A stretch of DNA of 64,000 bases from Microbacterium sp. 11MF (GTDB lineage: Bacteria; Actinomycetota; Actinomycetes; Actinomycetales; Microbacteriaceae), in assembly GCF_000383475.1 (NCBI RefSeq), contig NZ_KB911461.1:372001-436000 (forward strand). Reading direction: 5' to 3'. Position 1 is the stretch's first letter; every line of letters begins with the position of its first letter. Below are positions 43,696 to 50,254 of the stretch, in pieces. The notes under the pieces are model-generated. The model did not search any database and was not told the DNA's origin. It saw only the letters and a program-made list of their open reading frames with translations. The translations under genes were made by a program, and so were the position numbers.

Positions 43696-44532
43696 ATGCC
43701 CATCCGTCCCCACGCCCGCCGCCGGCTGGCCGTCGTCGTGCTGGCTGCTGCGGTAGCGGCCTCGCTCTCGGGCTGCGCTCAGATCGTCGAGGCGTTCAAC
43801 TCCGTCTCGGGTTCCAGCGGTGATGCGGCGGCGACGCCCGCACCGAACGCGACGCCCGCGGTCGGAACGACCGACATGCCGTTCGACTCGCAGTTCAGCT
43901 ACGACGGCTCGGTGCAGATGACGTACGAGGTCGCGGACGGCCTGCAGATCGTCCTCGACTTCTGGGCCGTCGATTCCAAGCGCACCCAGGAGTGGCATCC
44001 CGACAACCCGAAGACGTTCGGCTTCGCCGTCAACGTCAAGGACACCCGGGTCGATGAGAAGGCCGTCCTCAAGCAGAAGCGTCGCGTCTTCCTGTCGAAC
44101 GTCACGATCAGCTCGCAGACGGCGCAGACGTCCAATCAGGTGAGCTCGCCGTTCCAGTTCAGTGCGGACCCTCGCACGCTCGTGCCGACCGACACCCTCC
44201 GCTCCGCGCGCGGCCTGCTCATCAACAGCTACCAGGGCGGTCTGCTCGTCCCCCAGACGACGATCAACCAGCTGCCGCAGGACACCTACGGGATCACGCT
44301 GCAGTTCGCGCTCGACATCTGGGTCGAGGGCACCGCCAACGACGACAAGTCGTTCGCGCAGCAGACGGTCTACCCGGTCATCCCCATTGCGATCTATCCT
44401 CGTGAGACAGGAACCGACGGATCCACGGGGGGATCGTCCGACGGAACGTCGTCGAACGACACCACTCAGGGAACCACGGGTACCGACGGTTGGACTTCGA
44501 CCGGCGGCACCGGCGGTCCCACCACTCCGTGA
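43696..44532 (+). CDS. Putative lipoprotein, paralogue of the previous gene
   Basis: This 278-residue protein has a signal peptide ending in the lipobox SLSGC (MPIRPHARRRLAVVVLAAAV before it), an alanine- and threonine-rich linker, a beta domain with ILDFWAV and QDTYGITLQFALDIWVEGTA, and a serine-, threonine- and glycine-rich tail of about 40 residues. It matches the preceding lipoprotein in the C-terminal half of the domain. I do not recognise the family. The start is the ATG at 43696 after GAACGAGG. The GT2 gene starts 20 bases after its stop, suggesting an operon. Confidence 0.72.
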   Translation: MPIRPHARRRLAVVVLAAAVAASLSGCAQIVEAFNSVSGSSGDAAATPAPNATPAVGTTDMPFDSQFSYDGSVQMTYEVADGLQIVLDFWAVDSKRTQEWHPDNPKTFGFAVNVKDTRVDEKAVLKQKRRVFLSNVTISSQTAQTSNQVSSPFQFSADPRTLVPTDTLRSARGLLINSYQGGLLVPQTTINQLPQDTYGITLQFALDIWVEGTANDDKSFAQQTVYPVIPIAIYPRETGTDGSTGGSSDGTSSNDTTQGTTGTDGWTSTGGTGGPTTP

Positions 44533-44552
44533 ATCCAGTTCGAGGAACCGAC

Positions 44553-46295
44553 GTGACCAGTCCGTACATCCCCGGCCCTCAGGGCTGGCAGCCCGCGCAG
44601 CCGCCTGTCGGCGCGTGGCCCGGTCAGAACGCTCCGGAGGGGTCCCCGTGGCAGCAGCAGGCGTGGCCCGCCGCACAGGGGCAGCAGCAGCCCGCGGCGC
44701 CGCACCAGCCGGCCGCGCAGCAGCAGCCCGCTGTCCAGCAATGGCAGCCGGCTCAGCAGTGGTCGCAGCCGGCTGAGCAGCAGTGGCAGCAGCCTGCGGG
44801 AGCGTGGCAGGATGCCGCGCCGCAGGGTTCGTGGCAGGCGGCTCCCGAGCACGCCGGCTTCGGGGGTGCTCCGAGCGGTCCGGGCGAGATCGTCCCCGTC
44901 GACGAGTTCGCCGACGACTTCTCCTCCGTGCTCGAGAACTCCTCTGTCCACCGCTCGACGATCGGATGCATCGTCCCGGCGTACAACGAGGCCGAGTCGA
45001 TCGCCGACGTCATCCGCTCCCTCCTCGAGCAGAGCCGTGTGCCCGACGTCATCCACATCGTCGTCAACAACACCTCGGATGACACAGTGAAGATCGCGTC
45101 CGAGTTCTCGGGACCGCACGAGGTCGAGACCGAGCTCGGGCTGCAGTTCACCGAGGTGTTCGTCCACGACATCGGCAAGAACCCCGACAAGAAGGTCGGC
45201 GCGCTCAACTACGGCTACGCGCTCGTCGAGGGCTACGACTACCTGCTCGGTGTCGACGGCGACACGACCGCCGACCGCCGCGCCGTCGAGTACCTCGAGA
45301 ACGAGGCCGTGGCCGACTCCCGCATCGGCGGGATCTCCGCGATCTACACGATCGACGACCGGCCCATCAAGGGATTCATCGCCAAGTGGCTGATCGCCGG
45401 TCAGCGCACGCAGTTCGCCGCGTTCAACATGCAGAACCTGCTGCGCGGTCGCAACATGGCCGTGCTCGGCGGACAGTTCTCGATCTTCTCGACCACCGCG
45501 CTCCGCGACATCATGAAGGAGAACCACCAGAACTCCCCGTGGGTCAAGGACTCCGAGGTCGAGGACTCGCTGCTCTCGCTGCAGATCAAGTCGGCCGGCT
45601 ACCTCACGAAGATCAGCCCGTTCGCCCGGGCGGATGTCGGCGGCATGACCACGCTCAAGGGCTACGACGCCCAGCAGGTCAAGTGGACTTACGGTGCGAT
45701 CGAGCTCATGTGGCCCGGCCAGCGCGGTGACACGAAGGGTCAGCCCTTCCACCCGAACCTGCGCCTGCGCTGGTTCGAGCAGTTCTCGATGCTGACGAAC
45801 TTCTTCGTGCGCGTCGCGTTCATCACGCTGCTCATCGCGTCGCTGTCGATCAACGCCTTCGTTTTCTCGCCGTGGTGGCTGCTCCCGCCGCTCGTGGCCG
45901 CCGGGCTGAACTTCCGCATGGCCCGGTCGATGCAGAAGGCCAACGGACGCGACATCGCGTTCGCGGTACTGCTGTTCCCGGCCGAGATCTTCATGTGGAT
46001 CCGCATCAGCCACTTCATCCGATCGTGGACCCGCTTCCTCTCGAAGAAGAAGGTCGACAACTGGGCCCTGCAGGCGCGAGCCGAGAAGGGCGGCGTGAGC
46101 TTCGGCCACTGGACGCCGTTCATCATCTTCGGCATCGTTGCGATCGCGATCGCCGTCATCTGGAACCTGCTCGACCCGGTGACGCAGTCGGCGATCCTGT
46201 GGGTCGGCTGGCCGATCGTCGGCGTCGTCACGGTCCTCCAGACCCTCACCATGGCGATCAAGCTGTTCCAGCGTCACCAGGGCTTCAAGGTCTGA
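44553..46295 (+). CDS. Cellulose-synthase-like GT2 processive glycosyltransferase
   Basis: This 580-residue membrane enzyme has a Gln- and Pro-rich disordered N-terminus (about 1-125), a GT2 domain (about 130-390) and C-terminal membrane helices. GT2 signatures are IGCIVPAYNEAESIADVI, LGVDGDTTADRRAV (DxD, about residue 235), SEVEDSLLSLQIKSAGY (ED, about 335) and QQVKWTYGAIELM, a variant of the QxxRW motif with Lys for Arg. These residues fit a beta-linked polymer synthase such as a cellulose-, hyaluronan- or glucan-like enzyme. The start is GTG with GAGGAACC upstream. A GH6 cellulase-type gene nearby supports a cellulose-like product. Confidence 0.85.
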   Translation: MTSPYIPGPQGWQPAQPPVGAWPGQNAPEGSPWQQQAWPAAQGQQQPAAPHQPAAQQQPAVQQWQPAQQWSQPAEQQWQQPAGAWQDAAPQGSWQAAPEHAGFGGAPSGPGEIVPVDEFADDFSSVLENSSVHRSTIGCIVPAYNEAESIADVIRSLLEQSRVPDVIHIVVNNTSDDTVKIASEFSGPHEVETELGLQFTEVFVHDIGKNPDKKVGALNYGYALVEGYDYLLGVDGDTTADRRAVEYLENEAVADSRIGGISAIYTIDDRPIKGFIAKWLIAGQRTQFAAFNMQNLLRGRNMAVLGGQFSIFSTTALRDIMKENHQNSPWVKDSEVEDSLLSLQIKSAGYLTKISPFARADVGGMTTLKGYDAQQVKWTYGAIELMWPGQRGDTKGQPFHPNLRLRWFEQFSMLTNFFVRVAFITLLIASLSINAFVFSPWWLLPPLVAAGLNFRMARSMQKANGRDIAFAVLLFPAEIFMWIRISHFIRSWTRFLSKKKVDNWALQARAEKGGVSFGHWTPFIIFGIVAIAIAVIWNLLDPVTQSAILWVGWPIVGVVTVLQTLTMAIKLFQRHQGFKV

Positions 46296-46312
46296 CCCCT
46301 CGCTCGCGGGTG

Positions 46313-46398
46313 TTCGCGGATGCAATGCTTTCGCGGCGACACGCCGGTGACGGGCGTGAGGATGCCGGGTGTCGCCCGGCATCCATTGCATCCGTGAA
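46313..46398 (+). repeat. Palindromic repeat, copy 1
   Basis: An 86-base element with 15-base terminal inverted repeats (TTCGCGGATGCAATG at 46313-46327, and its partner at 46384-46398, one mismatch) and inner complementary segments GCGACAC/GTGTCGC. The ends share CGGATGCAA and TTGCATCCG with the other two copies. Confidence 0.75.
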
Positions 46399-46496
46399 TA
46401 GCGCGCACGGGGTTGGCGCGGAGCCGGTGTGCTCGCGGCATCCGCCCGTCCGTCGTGTGGTGACCCGGCGCGGGGCCGGAGGCTCGCGCGGGCGTG

Positions 46497-46584
46497 TTCA
46501 CGGATGCAAGGGATCTGCGGCGACGCGCCGGGGATGGGCCCGCGGATGCGGGGTGTCGTGCGGGATCTATTGCATCCGCACACG
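46497..46584 (+). repeat. Palindromic repeat, copy 2
   Basis: Starts GTTCACGGATGCAAGGGATC and ends with GGGATCTATTGCATCCGC. The outer arms CGGATGCAA (46501-46509) and TTGCATCCG pair. GCGGCGAC and GTGTCG segments lie inside. It is about 184 bases after copy 1. Confidence 0.75.
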
Positions 46585-46635
46585 CGCCGCACGGTGCGCC
46601 GGCGGTGAGGTGCGCGGTCTCGCGCGCGCCGGGTG

Positions 46636-46720
46636 TTCGCGGATGCAAGGGATCGGCGGCGACACGCTGGGGGTCGGCCTCTGGATGCGGCGTGTCGCGC
46701 GGGATCTATTGCATCCGCCT
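46636..46720 (+). repeat. Palindromic repeat, copy 3
   Basis: Starts TTCGCGGATGCAAGGGATCG and ends in GGGATCTATTGCATCCGC. The outer arms CGGATGCAA (46640-46648) and TTGCATCCG pair, and GCGACAC/GTGTCGC lie inside. It is closest to copy 2 at the 3' end and to copy 1 at the 5' end. Confidence 0.75.
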
Positions 46721-46746
46721 ACGCGCACCCACGCGCCCGGCCCGGG

Positions 46747-47796
46747 TCAGGCGCTGGCGACGGTTTCGGAGGTGAGGCGGTAGCCGACCCCGCGGACGGT
46801 CTCGATGTAGCGGGGGTTGTTCGGGTTGTCGCCGAGCTTGCGGCGCAGGTTCGTCATGTGCGCCTCGATCGCGCGCTTGTCGGCCTCGCCGACGAAGTAG
46901 CTCGTGACGTAGGACTCCCCGCGCAGAACGAGGGTCAGGTCGGCCTTGCTGCGGACGCGGCGCTTGGATTCCATGAGCGTCGACAGCAGGTCGAACTCGG
47001 TGCGCGTGAGGGTGAGCTCTCGGCCGGCGACGAGGACCATGCGATGCTCGGCGTGCACGGCCAGGTCGCGGTGCACGGTCCACCCCGGCCCTCCCACAGG
47101 AGGGGTGGCGGATGCCGGGGCCACCGCGGTGCCCGGGTGACCGCCCTGCGGCGGCATGCCCTGGGGCGGCATCCCCTGCTGCGGGGCGCCGTACGGGGGC
47201 GCACCGTACTGGGGGCCGTTCGTCTGCGGGACGACGACGGCGGCACCCGGCTGGGGCTGCTGCGGGTCGGTGTAGACGGGCGTCATGATGCGCTCGTCGA
47301 AGACGGGCGAGGTCGGGGCGGCGTCGAACTGCGGCTGCGCGGCGGGGCGTGCTCCGGGGAAGGAGGGGCCGGCGGCATCCTGTCGGGGAGCGGCGGCAGC
47401 CGACGAGCCGGTCGCGCGGGGACGTCGCAGCAGCGACTCGACGCGGGCGCGCAGCTCGCGCGGACGGAAGGGCTTCACGACGTACTCGTCGGCGCCGGCG
47501 CCGAGACCGAGGACGACGTCGGCCTCTTCTTCGAGGCCGGTGATCATGATGATGTAGGTGTCGCTCTGCGCACGGATGCGGCGGGCCGCCTCGAACCCGT
47601 CGATGCCGGGCATGTTCACGTCGAGCGTCGTGATGAGCGGCTGGTACGACAGCACGGCGCGCACGCCGTCGATGCCGTTGCCGACCGAGACGGTCGAGAA
47701 ACCGGCGGCTTCGAGGACCTCCACGATGAGGTGGCGGATGTCGGGGTCGTCCTCGACGATGACCGCTGTCTTATGCATAGACATCGAATCGCTCAT
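46747..47796 (-). CDS. OmpR/PhoB-family response regulator
   Basis: This 349-residue response regulator has a receiver domain (about 1-125) with acidic pocket VEDD, phosphoryl site Asp59 in LITTLDVNMPGIDGFEAARR and VVKPFRP. A proline-, glutamine- and glycine-rich linker of about 110 residues follows. The winged-helix DNA-binding domain (about 245-349) has ELTLTRTEFDLLSTLMESKR and MTNLRRKLGD with GVGYRL. The linker is much longer than usual in this family. No kinase is adjacent. TAGCAT at 47836-47841 (minus strand) is a possible -10 box. It might control nearby envelope genes. Confidence 0.93.
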   Translation of the reverse strand: MSDSMSMHKTAVIVEDDPDIRHLIVEVLEAAGFSTVSVGNGIDGVRAVLSYQPLITTLDVNMPGIDGFEAARRIRAQSDTYIIMITGLEEEADVVLGLGAGADEYVVKPFRPRELRARVESLLRRPRATGSSAAAAPRQDAAGPSFPGARPAAQPQFDAAPTSPVFDERIMTPVYTDPQQPQPGAAVVVPQTNGPQYGAPPYGAPQQGMPPQGMPPQGGHPGTAVAPASATPPVGGPGWTVHRDLAVHAEHRMVLVAGRELTLTRTEFDLLSTLMESKRRVRSKADLTLVLRGESYVTSYFVGEADKRAIEAHMTNLRRKLGDNPNNPRYIETVRGVGYRLTSETVASA

Positions 47797-47868
47797 CGTT
47801 CTCTGCCCCCCGTCCCGGTGTGAAAGTCGGTCCTCATGCTACACAGGGCGCGGACCCGCGATCGGGAC

Positions 47869-48876
47869 TCACCGCACGCCGTCGGTCAGCTCGACGCCCG
47901 CCTGCGGCCAGTACACGCCGGCGGCGGGCCCGCCGTTGCACTCGCCGTCGCTCTCGCCGGCCGGCTTGATCCAGAGGTTTGTGTCGACCACGCCGTCATG
48001 GAACGTGCCGCCCGGTTCGCCGACCCGCTGGCCCGGCGGGTTGCACCACTCGCCGTCCGACGTCGCCTCGCCGTTGCGCGAGGTGTCGACGATCGCGTGC
48101 GCGCCGCCGAGGAGGGCCGACAGCGATCCGGCGTAGGCGAACTCGTCAGCGGATGCCTGATAGTTCGACACGTTCGTCGCGAACCCGCGCACCCGGTCGA
48201 TCACACCGGTCTGGCGGATCAGGTCGGCCATCTCCTGCGGCGGAAGCCAGTTGCTGTGCCCGCCGTCGATGTAGATCCAGGTGCCCGCCGAGGTGATCTC
48301 GTCGACAGCGGTGCTCAGCTGGCGGGCGCGTTCGGCGATGTTGCCGCACTCCTCCGCAAGGGCGATGCTGTCGGGTTCGAGCACAACGATCTTCTGCACC
48401 TCGGGAGCCGTGTCGAGCGCCGCGCCGATCTCCCGCAGCCACACCGGGTAGTCCTGTTCCGACAGTCCGCCGGCGGAGTGGTTGCCGCAGTCCCGGCCGG
48501 GCAGGCCGTAGACCACCAGGGCGACGGAGCGACCCTGGTCGCGTGCCTGCGAGATGAGGTCGAGCACGGTGCCGCCGGCGGTGCCGATCGGGTCCTGCTC
48601 GGGGGTCAGCCAGTAGGCGGTGGGCTGCGCGGCCAGGTAGTCGGCGGCATCCTTCTCGTCACCGGCCAGGTCGCGCGCGGCCGCGGCGGCTTTCGCCTGC
48701 GACGGCGCGATGACGGTCGTCCCCAGGTGGGGAGGTTGAGCGGTGAGGGCGTGGATGCCTCGGGTCACCGCGCCTCCGATCACTCCGATGAGAACCAGAA
48801 CCAGGACGAGGACCACGATGATCGCCACGGGGACGAGTACGCGGGCCGGCGGCATCCGCAGCTTCCTGGGAGCCAC
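47869..48876 (-). CDS. GH6 endoglucanase-like protein
   Basis: This 335-residue protein has an N-terminal membrane anchor (VLVPVAIIVVLVLVLVLIGV) and a GH6 domain with LVVYGLPGRDCGNHSAGG, VVLEPDSIALAEECG, IYIDGGHSNWL, ATNVSNYQ, VDTSRNGEA and VDTNLWIKPAGESDGECN. These are the classic catalytic blocks of beta-1,4-glucanases, so it probably cuts beta-1,4-glucan at the cell surface. The start is GTG; a TAGAGT -10 box 6 bases upstream suggests a leaderless transcript. Its position 1.6 kb from a cellulose-synthase-like GT2 gene, as in Streptomyces CslA-type systems, suggests trimming of that polymer. Confidence 0.9.
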   Translation of the reverse strand: MAPRKLRMPPARVLVPVAIIVVLVLVLVLIGVIGGAVTRGIHALTAQPPHLGTTVIAPSQAKAAAAARDLAGDEKDAADYLAAQPTAYWLTPEQDPIGTAGGTVLDLISQARDQGRSVALVVYGLPGRDCGNHSAGGLSEQDYPVWLREIGAALDTAPEVQKIVVLEPDSIALAEECGNIAERARQLSTAVDEITSAGTWIYIDGGHSNWLPPQEMADLIRQTGVIDRVRGFATNVSNYQASADEFAYAGSLSALLGGAHAIVDTSRNGEATSDGEWCNPPGQRVGEPGGTFHDGVVDTNLWIKPAGESDGECNGGPAAGVYWPQAGVELTDGVR

Positions 48877-48882
48877 TCTTGA

Positions 48883-48898
48883 ACTCTAGTCATAGGCT
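48883..48898. promoter_or_regulatory. Overlapping divergent leaderless-type promoters
   Basis: Only 30 bases separate two divergent starts. TAGAGT (minus, 48883-48888) lies 6 bases from the GH6 GTG, and TAGGCT (plus, 48893-48898) lies 8 bases from the EEP gene ATG. Both spacings fit transcripts starting at or near the start codon. Confidence 0.5.
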
Positions 48899-48906
48899 GA
48901 ACATCG

Positions 48907-49602
48907 ATGATCACCGTCGTCTCTTACAACCTGCGCAAGCACGCCGCCGCGGGCGAACTCACCGAGCTGGTGGGCCGCTACGACGTCGACGTGCTGTGCC
49001 TGCAGGAGGTGGACACGACCGACATGCCCGAGCGCATCGGCGGTCTCGTCCTCGCCGACGCCACGAGGTCGAACCGACTGGGCTTGGCGATCTACTACCG
49101 CGAGAACGGCTTCCGCGCGGGTGCGAGCAAGACCTTCTCGCTCAAGAAGTCGCTGCACGACATCGTCTTGAAGCCGGCGGACGAGCGGATGCTGGGGCTC
49201 AACCTGCACGACATCGATTCCGGCACCGACTTCATCGTCTCGTCGTTCCACGCGGCTCCGCTGACGGCGCTGAACTCGCTGCGCCGGCATCAGATCCGCG
49301 CGGCGCTGAAGGAGCTGTCGACGCTCGGCAAGGGCGCGCCGATCCTCATGGTCGGGGATTTCAACTACCCCGTGTTCAAGGAGAACCTGAGCCAAGTGAT
49401 CCGTGAGAGCGGCTACGAGTTGAGCCTCAGCGACGCGCGCACCTACACGCGCTACAAGTTCTTCAAGGGGTACTACGACTTCGCGACCTCGAGCGGTTTC
49501 GAGATCGAGCAGGTGCGGACGCTCCCGCAGGGCGCGAGCGATCACCTTCCGATCCTGGTGACGGCGAAGCCGATCCAGCCGAAGAAGCCGAACGCCGCCT
49601 GA
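48907..49602 (+). CDS. Endonuclease/exonuclease/phosphatase-family protein
   Basis: This 231-residue protein has ITVVSYNLRKHAAAGELTEL at the start, the metal Glu in VDVLCLQEVDTTD, SSFHAAPLTALNSLRRHQI, LMVGDFNYPV with the Asp-Phe-Asn catalytic block, and the SDHLPILV terminal His. It is a DNase I-like fold enzyme, acting on a phosphodiester or phosphomonoester. No signal peptide is seen. The substrate (nucleic acid, lipid or sugar phosphate) is unknown. It is divergent from the GH6 gene through a 30-base shared promoter. Confidence 0.88.
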   Translation: MITVVSYNLRKHAAAGELTELVGRYDVDVLCLQEVDTTDMPERIGGLVLADATRSNRLGLAIYYRENGFRAGASKTFSLKKSLHDIVLKPADERMLGLNLHDIDSGTDFIVSSFHAAPLTALNSLRRHQIRAALKELSTLGKGAPILMVGDFNYPVFKENLSQVIRESGYELSLSDARTYTRYKFFKGYYDFATSSGFEIEQVRTLPQGASDHLPILVTAKPIQPKKPNAA

Positions 49603-49603
49603 C

Positions 49604-50161
49604 TCAGTCGTCGGTGCGGTTGCGGTGACGGCGGACGGCCGCCGCGACGAGCACGACGGCTCCGGCGGCGATGAGCGCGCCGGCTCCGATCCACAGGCCC
49701 ATGAGCTGGTTGCCGTCGAACCCGGCGCGCACGAGCGGGTCGCTGCTGTCGCTCGTGTCGATGACGGCGCTCGAGGTGCCGCCGGCGGAGGTCGCTGAGA
49801 CGGCGGCGATGTTGTAGACGCCGCGCGCATCGGAGGGCAGGGTGATGCGGATCGCGGGCAGAGCCCCCGACGCGTCGGAGGTGAACTGCGCGCTCGCCGT
49901 CGAGACGGCGGTGCGAACGAGTGCGAAGGTCGCTGCGGCGCCGTTCTCACCGGTCACGGTGACGGTGACGGTCTCGTTCGCGCCGAAGGTGGTCGAGTCG
50001 CACTCGAAGGTGATGGTGTCGCCCGCGCCGGCACCGGCGGCATCCGACGAACAGGCGTCGACCGGCGGGTAGATGGTCGACGCATTCGCGACGGCGGGCG
50101 CGCCGAAAGCCATCGTGACGATGAAGAGGACGGTCAGAAGGGCGCGGGGGGAACGGCGCAT
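49604..50161 (-). CDS. Secreted surface protein, paralogue of the LQNTG-like protein
   Basis: This 185-residue protein has a signal peptide (LLTVLFIVTMAFGAPAVANA), an Ig-like domain (about 45-140) with a Cys pair, and the C-terminal LVRAGFDGNQLMGLWIGAGA with a hydrophobic helix and basic tail RRHRNRTDD. The tail GFDGxxLxGLWxG is the same as in the protein at 42093, but the LQNTG sequence has become LVRAG and lacks Thr-Gly. If a sortase acts on the first, it should not act on this one by the classic route. Its leader also carries CCGAAAGCAG next to the ATG. Confidence 0.78.
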   Translation of the reverse strand: MRRSPRALLTVLFIVTMAFGAPAVANASTIYPPVDACSSDAAGAGAGDTITFECDSTTFGANETVTVTVTGENGAAATFALVRTAVSTASAQFTSDASGALPAIRITLPSDARGVYNIAAVSATSAGGTSSAVIDTSDSSDPLVRAGFDGNQLMGLWIGAGALIAAGAVVLVAAAVRRHRNRTDD

Positions 50162-50193
50162 GGGGTGCTGCTTTCGGGCCGGGTACTCACCCG

Positions 50194-50199
50194 AGTGTA
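50194..50199 (-). promoter_or_regulatory. Candidate -10 box (TACACT) for the surface protein paralogue
   Basis: On the minus strand TACACT lies 32 bases before the ATG. It is the same hexamer as at tuf and infA. Confidence 0.4.
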
Positions 50200-50254
50200 A
50201 CTGAGGCGTTCCGACCTGGGGTTTCTGCCCGATGACGTTTGCGCAACTCCCGGC

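Larger units (their letters stand above)
46296..46746 (+). other. Non-coding repeat region between the GT2 gene and the regulator
   Basis: These 451 bases between two convergent genes hold no convincing gene. They contain three related palindromic elements (listed separately) plus GC-rich spacers. Nothing else is seen. The convergent arrangement suits a transcript-end or structural role. Confidence 0.7.

Noticed and set aside
44466-46592. 708-codon antisense frame over the GT2 gene
   Set aside because: The GT2 gene has clear family motifs on the plus strand, and the antisense translation is low-complexity Asp/Arg/Leu.
46313-46720. CRISPR array
   Set aside because: Only three units, each about 85-90 bases with internal palindromes and unequal spacers of about 50-100 bases. 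Repeats are not short and identical, and there are no cas genes.
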